Positions 34,423 to 43,287 of a stretch of DNA of 64,000 nt are shown here, piece after piece. The DNA is from Rhizobium sp. J15. Its GTDB lineage: Bacteria; Pseudomonadota; Alphaproteobacteria; Rhizobiales; Rhizobiaceae. Positions within the stretch are counted from its first letter, which is position 1; every line of letters starts with the position of its first letter. The DNA is taken from assembly GCF_002531825.1 (NCBI RefSeq), contig NZ_NWSX01000028.1, positions 1-64,000 on the forward strand. The letters run 5' to 3'. The notes beneath the pieces were generated by a model. That model ran no database searches, was not told the origin of the DNA, and worked only from the letters and a program-made list of their open reading frames with translations. The position numbers and the translations under genes are program-made.

Positions 34423-36048
34423 TCACTTCGCCAGCTTCGCCAGCGCCGCAACTAGGCCCTGCGTCGAGGAATCATGTGATGCCGCGCTCTCTTTGCCTTC
34501 CACCACGGGCAGCAGGCCCGTCGCCAGTTCCTTGCCGAGCTCGACGCCCCACTGGTCGAAGGAGTTGATGCGGAAGAGCACGCCTTCGACGAAGACGCGA
34601 TGTTCGTAAAGCGCGATCAGGCGGCCGAGCGCGTAGGGCGTCAGCTTGTCGTAGACGAAGGTGATCGACGGACGGTTGCCCTGGAAGACGCGGTGCGGGG
34701 CAATGAAATCCGCCTTCTTGTCGTCCATGCCCTTGTCGGTCAGCTGCTTCTTGGCTTCCGCGAAGGTGCGGCCCTTCATCAGCGCTTCCGATTGGGCGAG
34801 AACGTTGGAGATCAGCAGCTGGTGCTGATGGCGCAGCTCCGGCTCGAAGGCATTGGCGGCGATCATGAACTCGGCCGGGATGATGCTCGTGCCCTGATGG
34901 ATGAGCTGGTAGAAGGCGTGCTGGCCGTTGGTGCCGGGCTCGCCCCAGACGACCGGGCCGGAATTGCCCTCGACCGGCGTGCCGTCGATCGTCACGCCCT
35001 TGCCGTTCGATTCCATGTCGAGCTGCTGCAAATAAGCCGGGAAGCGCGACAGGCGCTGGTCGTAAGGCAGGATGGCGCGGGTGGGATAACCGAGCACATT
35101 GCGGTGGTAGAAGCCGATCAGGCCAAGCAGCATCGGCAGGTTTTCGGTAACCGGTGCCTTACGGAAGTGATTGTCGATGGCATGGGCGCCGTCGAGGAAC
35201 TTGCCGAAATTCTCAGGCCCGATGGCGATCATCAGCGGCAGGCCGATGGCCGACCAGATCGAATAACGGCCGCCGACCCAATCCCAGAAGCCGAAGACGC
35301 GGGCGCTGTCGATGCCGAAGGCGGCGACCTTGTCGAGCGCCGTCGAGACGGCAGCGAAGTGATGCTGCACGGCCGCCTCGCCGAGCGCCTTGGCGATGAA
35401 ACTGCGCGCCGTCTGCGCATTGGTCATCGTCTCCACTGTCGTGAAGGTCTTCGAGGCGACGATGAAGAGCGTCGTCTCGGGCTGAACGAGCTTCAGGATA
35501 TCGGCGATATGGGCGCCGTCGATATTGGAAACGAAATGGGCGCGCGGGCCGTCATGGAAGGGAGCAAGCGCGAGCGTCGCCATGACAGGGCCGAGATCGG
35601 AGCCGCCGATGCCGATATTGATGACATCGGTGATCGCCTTGCCGGTCGCGCCCTTCAGCGCGCCGGAGCGGATCGCGTCGGCGAATTTGCCCATGGCGGC
35701 GAGCACGGCGTTGACATCGGGCATGACATCCTTGCCCTCGACCAGAACCGGCGTGTTCGACCGGTTGCGCAACGCAGTGTGCAGGACGGCGCGCTCCTCG
35801 GTGAAATTGATCGCCTTGCCGGAGAACATCTCCTCGCGCTTCTTCTCGACACCGCCTTCTTCGGCGAGCTTGACCAGAAGCTTCAGGATCTCGTCGTTCA
35901 CCGCCGTCTTGGAAAAATCCATCAGGAGATCGTCGAGCGAGACGGAGAAACGTGAGAAGCGCTGCGGATCGGCGGCGAAGGCCGCATGGAGATCGGTTGC
36001 CTTGGTGGCATCAGCGGTGCTTTTCAGCTGGTCGACGATGGCGTTCAT
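34423..36048 (-). CDS. pgi: Glucose-6-phosphate isomerase
   Basis: A 541-residue enzyme of normal length. Family motifs are intact: [32 protein letters not shown], the catalytic region [26 protein letters not shown] and the closing [11 protein letters not shown]. It interconverts glucose-6-phosphate and fructose-6-phosphate, between frk and otsA in the pathway. The acyl-CoA ligase gene upstream ends in its own terminator, so pgi probably has a separate promoter in the 140-base gap. Confidence 0.96.
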   Translation of the reverse strand: MNAIVDQLKSTADATKATDLHAAFAADPQRFSRFSVSLDDLLMDFSKTAVNDEILKLLVKLAEEGGVEKKREEMFSGKAINFTEERAVLHTALRNRSNTPVLVEGKDVMPDVNAVLAAMGKFADAIRSGALKGATGKAITDVINIGIGGSDLGPVMATLALAPFHDGPRAHFVSNIDGAHIADILKLVQPETTLFIVASKTFTTVETMTNAQTARSFIAKALGEAAVQHHFAAVSTALDKVAAFGIDSARVFGFWDWVGGRYSIWSAIGLPLMIAIGPENFGKFLDGAHAIDNHFRKAPVTENLPMLLGLIGFYHRNVLGYPTRAILPYDQRLSRFPAYLQQLDMESNGKGVTIDGTPVEGNSGPVVWGEPGTNGQHAFYQLIHQGTSIIPAEFMIAANAFEPELRHQHQLLISNVLAQSEALMKGRTFAEAKKQLTDKGMDDKKADFIAPHRVFQGNRPSITFVYDKLTPYALGRLIALYEHRVFVEGVLFRINSFDQWGVELGKELATGLLPVVEGKESAASHDSSTQGLVAALAKLAK

Positions 36049-36133
36049 GGGAGGCTCCTTTGGAGGCGGAAAGGGTTGCGGAAACTATTCGCTTTATCGG
36101 GCGCAAATCAAGTTCAGCCGCCGCTCCAATATG

Positions 36134-36165
36134 AAAAAAGCCACCCGCGGCAAGCGGATGGCTTT
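36134..36165 (-). terminator. Terminator of the acyl-CoA ligase gene
   Basis: AAAGCCACCCGC (36137-36148) and GCGGATGGCTTT (36154-36165) pair with one mismatch; on the minus strand the hairpin ends in a run of six Ts. It lies 22 bases after the ligase stop. Confidence 0.85.
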
Positions 36166-36187
36166 AAATTTCATGAGCTTGTCAAAT

Positions 36188-37888
36188 TCAGCCGCGCAGG
36201 TCCTTGCGCAGGATCTTACCAACCGGCGACTTCGGCAGTTCGGTGCGGAATTCGATGAAGCGCGGGCGCTTGTAGTTGGTCAGGTTGGCGGTGCAATGGG
36301 CTTTCACCTCCGCTTCCGTCAGGTTCGGGTCCTTCCTGACGACGAAGAGCTTCACCGCCTCGCCGGAATGTCCGTCCGGCACGCCGATCGCCGCGGCCTC
36401 GAGAATGCCGGCATGCATGGCGGCGACTTCCTCGATCTCATTCGGATAGACGTTGAAGCCCGAGACGAGGATCATGTCCTTCTTGCGGTCGACGATCTTG
36501 GTGTAGCCGCGTTCGTCCATGAAACCCATGTCGCCGGAGCGGAAATAGCCGTCGGCGGTCATCACCCGCGCCGTTTCTTCCGGCTTCTGCCAGTAGCCGG
36601 CCATCACCTGCGGTCCGCGGATGCAGATCTCGCCGATTTCGCCGAGCGGCAGGGATTGACCGGCCTCGTCACGGATGTCGAGTTCGGTGGAAGGGATAGG
36701 CAGGCCGATCGAACCGGTGAATTCAGGCGAATCGAAGCGGTTGGCGGTAGCGACCGGCGACGTCTCGGAAAGGCCGTAGCCTTCCGTTATCGCCGTGCCG
36801 GTCATATCAAGCCAGCGTTCGGCGACTGGACGTTGCACGGCCATGCCGCCGCCGAGCGACATGGTCAGCGAGGAAAAGTCGAGCTTGGCGAAATCGGCAT
36901 TGTTCATCAGCGCGTTGAACAGCGTGTTGAGGCCGGGGAAGATGTGGATGTTCGACTTGCCGAATTCCTTGACGAGGCCGGGAATGTCGCGCGGATTGGC
37001 GATCAGGATATTGTGGGCGCCAAGCGACATGCCCATCAGCGAATTCACCGTCAGCGCGAAGATGTGATAGAGCGGCAAGGCGCAGAGGAAGTTCAGCACC
37101 TCCGGCTGCTTCTTGCGTTCGAAGGCGGATCGGAGCCAGAGCGACAGCTGCAGCTTGTTGGCGAGCAGGTTTTGATGTGTCAGCACAGCGCCCTTGGCGA
37201 CACCAGTCGTCCCCCCCGTATATTGCAGAAAGGCGATGTCGCCGCCGTCAAGTGCAACCGGCTGCAGTTTCTTGCCGGCGCCTTCGCGCAGCACCTGGCC
37301 GAAGCTCCTGTGCTGAGGGATCGACCAGGAGGGAACGAGCTTTTTCACTTTGCGCACGACGAAATTGACGATCAGTCCCTTGGGCCCCAGCATCTCGCCG
37401 AGCGAGGTGACGACGACGTGGCGCAGATCCGTCTTGTTGAGAACCTGCTCGACGGTGCGGGCGAAATTCTCCAGGACGAAGATCGCCTTGGCGCCGGAAT
37501 CCCGCAGCTGGTGCTCGAGCTCGCGCGGTGTATAGAGCGGATTGACGTTCACCACGACGAGGCCGGCGCGCAGGATGCCGTAGGTCGTGATCGGGTTCTG
37601 CAGCACATTCGGCATCATCACAGCCACGCGGTCGCCCTTCTGAAGACCGATGCTCTGCAGCCAGGCGGCGACCTTGCGCGTCTGGCTTTCCAGTTCGCGG
37701 TAGCTCATCGCCTTGCCCATGCTGGAAAAGGCGATTCGGTCGGAGTAATGCGTGCAGGATTTTTCGAGCAGCTCCGCCAGCGATGCATGTTCCGGCGGCG
37801 GAAGCTCGGCGGGAACGATATCCGGATAGGAGGCAAGCCAGGGTTTGTCAGGCTTGGCGCCGTTCGGATGGGCGGAAATGCTGTTCAT
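36188..37888 (-). CDS. fadD: Long-chain fatty acid-CoA ligase
   Basis: A 566-residue adenylate-forming enzyme. The AMP-binding motif is FLQYTGGTTGVAKGAVLTH, followed by GYGLSETSPVA, YFRSGDMGFMDERGY and the closing KSPVGKILRKDLRG with the catalytic lysine. It activates fatty acids for degradation or lipid use. I start at 37888 (MNSISAHPNG) because GGGAGA lies upstream. A palindrome TTGACGTAAACGTCAA overlaps a likely promoter 133 bases upstream and recurs in modified form before the nitronate monooxygenase at 63653. Confidence 0.88.
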   Translation of the reverse strand: MNSISAHPNGAKPDKPWLASYPDIVPAELPPPEHASLAELLEKSCTHYSDRIAFSSMGKAMSYRELESQTRKVAAWLQSIGLQKGDRVAVMMPNVLQNPITTYGILRAGLVVVNVNPLYTPRELEHQLRDSGAKAIFVLENFARTVEQVLNKTDLRHVVVTSLGEMLGPKGLIVNFVVRKVKKLVPSWSIPQHRSFGQVLREGAGKKLQPVALDGGDIAFLQYTGGTTGVAKGAVLTHQNLLANKLQLSLWLRSAFERKKQPEVLNFLCALPLYHIFALTVNSLMGMSLGAHNILIANPRDIPGLVKEFGKSNIHIFPGLNTLFNALMNNADFAKLDFSSLTMSLGGGMAVQRPVAERWLDMTGTAITEGYGLSETSPVATANRFDSPEFTGSIGLPIPSTELDIRDEAGQSLPLGEIGEICIRGPQVMAGYWQKPEETARVMTADGYFRSGDMGFMDERGYTKIVDRKKDMILVSGFNVYPNEIEEVAAMHAGILEAAAIGVPDGHSGEAVKLFVVRKDPNLTEAEVKAHCTANLTNYKRPRFIEFRTELPKSPVGKILRKDLRG

Positions 37889-38020
37889 CGTGTTTTCTCT
37901 CCCTTGCGGCCGCCGCGCCGGCTCTGGCCGGGAATCGACTGGAAGTATCCTCCATCTTCCAGTCCGGCAGCTTATGCCAATGCCTGAATGGTTCAAGCCG
38001 AGATTGAAGCTATACTAACC

Positions 38021-38036
38021 TTGACGTAAACGTCAA
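38021..38036. promoter_or_regulatory. Operator-like palindrome overlapping the acyl-CoA ligase promoter
   Basis: TTGACGT-AA-ACGTCAA has seven-base arms. On the minus strand it supplies TTGACG as a -35 element, with TATAGC as -10 after 16 bases, so a bound repressor would block the ligase promoter. It resembles sites of MerR-type regulators of fatty acid and branched-chain degradation (LiuR-like). A related site is at 63667-63690. Confidence 0.6.
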
Positions 38037-38139
38037 CAATCGCCGTTCGCAAGATGATGGCAAAGACCGGGAACTTTGAATCCGCCATGACGTTTGATTC
38101 TTCATAACTCATCATGAGGAACACCAAAGGAGGTGCACA

Positions 38140-38532
38140 ATGTTGAACGAGGAAACCGATGCCAGCCGCCGCGACCCTGATGTCAAGGATACGCATTCGC
38201 TGATCGCCAGCGACCGCGTCGAAGGCACCCGCGTCTATGGTGCGGATGGCCGGCATATCGGCTCAATCGAACGCCTGATCATCGGGAAGCGCGACGGCCG
38301 CGTCGCCTATGCCGTGCTGAGCTTCGGCGGCTTCCTGGGCATCGGCCACGATCACTATCCGCTTCCCTGGGAAAAGCTGAACTACGACACCCAGCTGGAT
38401 GGCTATCGCATCGACCTGACGAAGGAACAGATCGAAGGCGCACCAAGCTATTCGGACGATGACGACACCTGGTACAACGATAATGGCCGCCGGGTCTATG
38501 ATTACTACGGCGTGCCGCCCTACTGGATGTAA
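38140..38532 (+). CDS. PRC-barrel domain protein
   Basis: A 130-residue soluble protein. Residues 20-85 (SLIASDRVEGTRVYGADGRHIGSIERLIIGKRDGRVAYAVLSFGGFLGIG) form a PRC barrel, followed by DHYPLPWEKLNYD, as in many short stress-linked PRC proteins of rhizobia. The C-terminus is acidic and tyrosine-rich. Its role is unknown. AAAGGAGG precedes the start. It is divergent from the acyl-CoA ligase. Confidence 0.85.
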   Translation: MLNEETDASRRDPDVKDTHSLIASDRVEGTRVYGADGRHIGSIERLIIGKRDGRVAYAVLSFGGFLGIGHDHYPLPWEKLNYDTQLDGYRIDLTKEQIEGAPSYSDDDDTWYNDNGRRVYDYYGVPPYWM

Positions 38533-38556
38533 TTCGCGTCCGATGGACCGAGCTGG

Positions 38557-38583
38557 AAGGGCCCCGTGCGATGCGGGGCCTTT
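38557..38583 (+). terminator. Hairpin after the PRC-barrel gene
   Basis: AAGGGCCCCG and CGGGGCCTT pair with one bulged G and a short T run follows. It is a modest terminator 25 bases after the stop. Confidence 0.6.
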
Positions 38584-38640
38584 GGTATGTGGTAGACGCA
38601 CCTTACGGGGTGCGAGGGACTGGAAGGTCGCGGCGTGTCC

Positions 38641-38662
38641 TCTTCTCCCCGAGGGGAGAAGA
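38641..38662. repeat. Perfect TCTTCTCCCC hairpin of the rhizobial repeat family
   Basis: TCTTCTCCCC (38641-38650) and GGGGAGAAGA (38653-38662) face each other around GA. The same CTTCTCCCC/GGGGAGAAG core occurs at 32037-32059 and 57419-57433. Here it lies at the convergent end of the PRC-barrel and mannosidase genes. Confidence 0.75.
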
Positions 38663-38687
38663 GGGAGTCGAGACGTTGCGGCCGCGT

Positions 38688-41144
38688 TTATTGCCGACCT
38701 GCGAGAAGATCATTGGTCGACCGCAGCACCGTCCCGACCACAATGTCTTCAGCGACGATCACCTTCGCCGTCTTCACCGCAAACACATGGCTCTCGCCCG
38801 GCAGTAGCGTCACAAGCATCGAATCGACGACGGCATCCGGATCCAGCCGATCCGCCATCAGGCAGAGATCCTTGAGGAAAGTCTCAGCGGTTACCTTGAC
38901 GGCAAACCCGCCGTCGATCCCGGCGATATCGACACGCAGCCGGGGCGGCGGCAGGGCAAGCTTGATATCCTCGACGAAATAATGGAAGGCACGCCTGTCG
39001 AGCATGTCGACGACGATGACCTCGTCCTTCGGTAAGCCTGGACTGACGATATCTTCCGGCAGCGGAATTTCCTTCGCTTCGAAGCGGTCGCAGAGCAGCC
39101 GCCAGAATTCGAACTCGGCCAGCACGGTGCCATCGAGCTTCAAACGCTTGCCGCTGATCTTCGCCCGCCAGAACAGCGTCCTTTCATTGACCGTCACTGC
39201 TACAAGTCCGCCGTCGCGCGGCTGGATGGTCAGCAGGCGCGGATCATAGGCGGCCTTCAGCGCATACCAGAGCGGCTTGCGGCGCCCGGCTGAATCGAGC
39301 GCGGCCCAGGAGGTCACCGGCCAACAATCGTTGAACTGCCAGACCACCGCGCCCTTGCAGATATTTCGATGCGAGCGCATGTGCTCGATGCCGAAACGGA
39401 TGGCGCGCGCCTGGTTGAGCTGGGTAGCGAAGTGCCAGTCCTCCATCGTCTTCGGTTGCGGCAGGTGGCCGGCGAGGCCGCGGATCAACTTGTCATTGCC
39501 CTGCGTCGCCTTCTGATGGTGGAAGACACCGTTCGATTGCGGTGTTAGCGGCTGGTCGTGCACGCTTTCTTCGATCGTCGCCCAGTTGGCCGGCGCCTGC
39601 CAGCCGAATTCGGAGCAGAAGCGCGGGATGTAATTGCGGTAGACCTCGTAACCGACGTCGTTCCACACATCCCAGATATGTTTGCAGCCATGTGCATCGG
39701 CATTGGGCTCGATCTCCATCAAGCCGGAATAGGGGCTGCCGGGATAGTAGGGCCGGTCCGGGTCGAGCTCGGCGCAGAGCCTCGGCAGCAGGTCGAGGTA
39801 ATAGCCGAGCCCCCAGCTTTCACCGGCCTTGATGATCGGCCGCCAGCCCCATTCGTCGAAGCCCCAGATATTCTCGTTGTTGCCGTTCCAGAGGATCAGC
39901 GAGGCATGCGGCATCAACCGCACGACATTGTCGCGCACTTCCGCCTCGACCTCGCTCTTCAGCGGCTCCTCTTCGGGATAGGCGGCGCAGGCAAAAAGGA
40001 AATCTTGCCAGACCAGCATGCCCATGCGGTCGCAGGCCTCGTAGAACTCGTCGCGCTCGAAGATGCCGCCGCCCCAGACGCGCAACATGTGGATATTGGC
40101 GGCCTTTGCCTCTTCGATCCGCGCGGCATAACGCTCCGCCGTCACGCGTGAGGGGAAGCAATCGTCCGGAATCCAGTTGGCGCCCGCGATGAAGAGCGGT
40201 ACGTCGTTGATGACGAAGGTGAAGGCCGAGCCGTGTTCGTCGGCCGAGGTATCGAGCCTCAGCGAGCGGAAGCCGAGCGCCTGCCGGTAGGTATCGAGCG
40301 GCTCGCCGCCGGCATCGTCGATGAGTTCAAGCGTTAGGGGATAGAGCGGCTGCGCCCCGAGATGATGCGGCCACCAGAGCTGCGGCGAGGGGAGGGTAAG
40401 CTCGAAAGCGACCTCGTCTTGCCCGGCCGCAATCGCAGTCGTCGTCGTCACGCCGCCGATTTCGGCGACAAGCCTGCACGGCCCATGATCGCCGTGCCGC
40501 GCCAGCCGGGCATAGACCTTCACCAATCCGTCGCCGCCGGCAAGCGTTGCGGACACCCGTGTCTCGGCGAGCCGCGCCCGGTCCCAGCTTTCCAGCCGCA
40601 CCGGTTTCCACAGACCCGCCGTCACCAGGGTCGGCCCCCAGTCCCAGCCGAAATTGCAGGCCATCTTGCGCATCAGATTGCCCGGTCCCGGATAGTTGTT
40701 GGGACGGTAGCCGTAATGTTTCTCCATCTCGGCACCATAGGCGTAAGCCGAGCGGAAGCTGACGGTAAGTTCGTTGGCGCCTGTTTTCAGCAGCCCGGAC
40801 ACATCGAAGCGATAGGTGCGGTGCATGTTGAAGCTGCGGCCGATCTCTTCGCCGTTGAGCGATATCACCGCGATCGTATCGAGCCCGTCGAAGACGAGTT
40901 CCTGCACCCTGCCATCATCGGGCGCGGCCTCGAAGCGGCAGCGATAGGTCCAGTCCGTCTTGCCGATCCAGTCGTTGGTGATCTCGTTGACGTCGATATA
41001 GGGATCGGGGATCAGCCGGTTGGCGAGAAGGTCGAGATGCACGCAGCCCGGCACTGTCGCCGGGATCGTATCCGGCAGGCCGGGCCTTCCTGTATCGTTG
41101 CAGTGGAGCGTCCAGCCGGAATTAAGCTCAGTCTTTTCGATCAT
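38688..41144 (-). CDS. Beta-mannosidase-like glycoside hydrolase, family 2
   Basis: An 818-residue GH2 enzyme. The N-terminal sugar-binding domain (GWTLHCNDTG ... TDWTYRCRFEA) is followed by the immunoglobulin-like domain and the barrel. The acid/base region is LILWNGNNENIWG and the nucleophile region RFCSEFGWQAPANW, both with the expected glutamates. FNFGWDWGPTLVTAG and the overall length fit beta-mannosidase. No signal peptide is seen, so it would act on imported mannosides. The glyoxalase gene upstream is only nine bases away on the same strand. Confidence 0.85.
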   Translation of the reverse strand: MIEKTELNSGWTLHCNDTGRPGLPDTIPATVPGCVHLDLLANRLIPDPYIDVNEITNDWIGKTDWTYRCRFEAAPDDGRVQELVFDGLDTIAVISLNGEEIGRSFNMHRTYRFDVSGLLKTGANELTVSFRSAYAYGAEMEKHYGYRPNNYPGPGNLMRKMACNFGWDWGPTLVTAGLWKPVRLESWDRARLAETRVSATLAGGDGLVKVYARLARHGDHGPCRLVAEIGGVTTTTAIAAGQDEVAFELTLPSPQLWWPHHLGAQPLYPLTLELIDDAGGEPLDTYRQALGFRSLRLDTSADEHGSAFTFVINDVPLFIAGANWIPDDCFPSRVTAERYAARIEEAKAANIHMLRVWGGGIFERDEFYEACDRMGMLVWQDFLFACAAYPEEEPLKSEVEAEVRDNVVRLMPHASLILWNGNNENIWGFDEWGWRPIIKAGESWGLGYYLDLLPRLCAELDPDRPYYPGSPYSGLMEIEPNADAHGCKHIWDVWNDVGYEVYRNYIPRFCSEFGWQAPANWATIEESVHDQPLTPQSNGVFHHQKATQGNDKLIRGLAGHLPQPKTMEDWHFATQLNQARAIRFGIEHMRSHRNICKGAVVWQFNDCWPVTSWAALDSAGRRKPLWYALKAAYDPRLLTIQPRDGGLVAVTVNERTLFWRAKISGKRLKLDGTVLAEFEFWRLLCDRFEAKEIPLPEDIVSPGLPKDEVIVVDMLDRRAFHYFVEDIKLALPPPRLRVDIAGIDGGFAVKVTAETFLKDLCLMADRLDPDAVVDSMLVTLLPGESHVFAVKTAKVIVAEDIVVGTVLRSTNDLLAGRQ

Positions 41145-41153
41145 GAAAGCTTC

Positions 41154-41549
41154 CTAGAGAAACCGGCCGTGGCGCTGCAGCACTTCGATCTTGTAGCCGT
41201 CGGGGTCGCTGATGAAGAAGAACAGGCCGAAGAGCTTGCCGTCGCGATTGAGCTCCACCAGCTCGCCCGGTTTCAGCCCCAGTTTCGCCAGCCGCTCGCG
41301 CTCGACCGCCACTTCCTCGACGGAGACGGCAAGATGGCCATAGGCATTGCCGAGATCGTAAGGCTCGGTTCGGCCTTTGTTGACCGTCAGCTCCAGCTCG
41401 AAGCCGGTCTCGGCACTGCTCATATAGATCAGCGTGAAGGTTTCGAAATCGATGCGGTCGGCGACGGAAAGGCCGAAAGCCTTGCTGTAGAATTCGACCG
41501 AGCGCGCCTCGTCGAGAACGCGGATCATGGAGTGGATCATCTTCGCCAA
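41154..41549 (-). CDS. Glyoxalase I-like protein
   Basis: A 131-residue single-domain glyoxalase with MIHSMIRVLDEARSVEFYSKAFGL, an early histidine, and DPDGYKIEVLQ near the end, as in lactoylglutathione lyase. E in FELELTV and in the final segment are metal-ligand candidates. I start at a TTG at 41549 because GGGAGG lies five bases before it; the ATG at 41540 would be 14 bases from that site. An upstream ATG at 41579 is less likely. Confidence 0.75.
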   Translation of the reverse strand: MAKMIHSMIRVLDEARSVEFYSKAFGLSVADRIDFETFTLIYMSSAETGFELELTVNKGRTEPYDLGNAYGHLAVSVEEVAVERERLAKLGLKPGELVELNRDGKLFGLFFFISDPDGYKIEVLQRHGRFL

Positions 41550-41596
41550 GTCTGCCTCCCATTGCTTTGTCTGTGGCAAACTTGGTAGCGGTCCTG

Positions 41597-42346
41597 TCAG
41601 GCCGCGCGCAAGCCGATTCTTCGCGTGATCGCCGCTTCGATGAGGCCCATGGCGTCATAGATCAGCACCGCCATCAGGCCGACGATCAGCCCGCCCTGCA
41701 GGATGAAGGCGGTATTGTCTGAAATCAGCCCGGCGATGATCACTTCGCCGAGGCCCTTTGCCGCAACCGTCGAGCCGATTGTCGCTGTGCCGATATTGAT
41801 CACGGTCGCGACCTTCAGCCCTTCGAGGATCAGCGGCAGCGCAAGCGGCAGCTCTACGCGGAAGAGCCGCTGCACGCCGTTCATGCCCATGCCGTCGGCG
41901 GCGTCGAGCACCTGCGGCGGCACCTGCTTCAAGCCTGCCACAGTGTTTTCGAAGATCGGCAGCAGCCCGTAGAGAAAAAGCGCGATCAGCGTCGGCATGG
42001 CGCCGAAGCCGGTGGCGGGAACGGCGAGCGCCAGCACCGCGACAGGTGGAAAAGTCTGCCCGGCATTGGCGATGGCGCGCGACAGCGGCAGAAAATCAGC
42101 ACCACTTTCCCGCGTGACGAAGATGCCGCCGAGAACGGCGAGCACGGCGCTGCAGGCGATCGATCCGATGACGAGCTCGAGATGGCCGACGGCGAGCGAG
42201 ACAAGGCTGTTCTGCGTATAGACGGCGGGCGCATTGTTGCTCGTCAGCGGTACGAGCAGGAGAGAAAGCCACTCCGTCCTGAACAGCAGGATGAGCAGCA
42301 GGGCAAGTGCGGCCAGCCGGAAAAGATTGGCGACGACGAGTTTCAT
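41597..42346 (-). CDS. Osmoprotectant-type ABC transporter, permease 2
   Basis: A 249-residue permease of the glycine-betaine/choline OpuC/Yeh type. It has about six helices and the conserved cytoplasmic loop (VPPQVLDAADGMGMNGVQRLFRVELPLALPLILEGLK) that contacts the ATPase. It overlaps the end of the ATPase gene by four bases (ATGA). It works with the genes at 42343, 43284 and 44508. Confidence 0.88.
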   Translation of the reverse strand: MKLVVANLFRLAALALLLILLFRTEWLSLLLVPLTSNNAPAVYTQNSLVSLAVGHLELVIGSIACSAVLAVLGGIFVTRESGADFLPLSRAIANAGQTFPPVAVLALAVPATGFGAMPTLIALFLYGLLPIFENTVAGLKQVPPQVLDAADGMGMNGVQRLFRVELPLALPLILEGLKVATVINIGTATIGSTVAAKGLGEVIIAGLISDNTAFILQGGLIVGLMAVLIYDAMGLIEAAITRRIGLRAA

Positions 42347-43287
42347 GCCTTGCGGCCCAGTTCGAGAAGCCGCGTCATCGAGATCGATCCCACGGGCGCC
42401 TTCTCGGCATCCTGTACGGTCGCCTCGTCGACCCCCTGCCAGATCATTTCGGCCAGCGCATCGCGCAGGCTGAGCGACTGCGGCAGCGCATAGGAAAGAC
42501 CGCTCTTTGCCGGCTCCATGCTCTCCTTCAGCGGCAGCAGCGACATCAGCTTCAGCGCCCGGTCGGAGGTGCCGGTCAAGTGCTGGACGAAGGGATCGGC
42601 GGGTTCGGTCAGGATCTTTTCCGGCGTCGAGCATTGCAGCAATCGGCCCTGGCTCATCACCGCGATCTGATTGCCGAGATGGAAGGCCTCGTCCATGTCG
42701 TGGGTGACGAGGATGATGGTGGTGCCGAATTGTTTCTGGATCGCCAGGAGGTCGTCCTGCGCCTTGCCGCGGATGACGGGATCGAGCGCGCCGAAGGGTT
42801 CGTCCATCAACAGCAGCTCCGGCTCGGCGGCGAGCGCCCGGGCGACGCCGACGCGCTGCTGCTGGCCGCCGGAGAGCTGGTGCGGATACTTTTCGGCAAA
42901 GGTCGCCGGGTCGAGGTTGAAAAGCCCGAGCAGTTCTTCGACCCGCCTGGTAATGCGCGAGGAATCCCAATCGAGAAGCTGCGGCACGGTGGCGATATTC
43001 TGCGCCACGGTCCGGTGTGGGAAGAGGCCGTGCCCCTGGATGGCGTAACCGATCTTGCGGCGAAGCTCGGTCACCTCGACATCGATCACATTCTGCCCGC
43101 CGACGAAGATCTCACCTTCGGTGATCGGCACCAGCCGGTTGATCATCCGCATCAGCGTCGATTTGCCGGAACCCGACGTGCCGACGATGACGGTGATCGA
43201 GCCCTTCTCGACGCTCATCGAGACCTTGTCGACGACGGTGGCTGCGCCATAGCGCTTGGTGACGTTCCTGATCTCGATCATGGTCAT
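42343..43287 (-). CDS. Osmoprotectant-type ABC transporter, ATPase
   Basis: A 314-residue ATPase with Walker A GTSGSGKST, signature LSGGQQQRV and Walker B LLLMDEPFGALD. The last 80 residues (SLSLRDALAEMIWQGVDEATVQDAEKAPVGSIS) look like a CBS-type regulatory domain, as in OpuCA. It overlaps both flanking permease genes by four bases. ATG codons at 43287 and 43281 are both possible starts; coupling favours the first. Confidence 0.9.
   Translation of the reverse strand: MTMIEIRNVTKRYGAATVVDKVSMSVEKGSITVIVGTSGSGKSTLMRMINRLVPITEGEIFVGGQNVIDVEVTELRRKIGYAIQGHGLFPHRTVAQNIATVPQLLDWDSSRITRRVEELLGLFNLDPATFAEKYPHQLSGGQQQRVGVARALAAEPELLLMDEPFGALDPVIRGKAQDDLLAIQKQFGTTIILVTHDMDEAFHLGNQIAVMSQGRLLQCSTPEKILTEPADPFVQHLTGTSDRALKLMSLLPLKESMEPAKSGLSYALPQSLSLRDALAEMIWQGVDEATVQDAEKAPVGSISMTRLLELGRKA

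Noticed and set aside
35525-37987. Very long open frame on the plus strand across pgi and the acyl-CoA ligase
   Set aside because: It is antisense to two certain genes, has an Arg/Asp/His-rich shadow composition, and begins without a ribosome binding site. High GC at third codon positions produces such frames.
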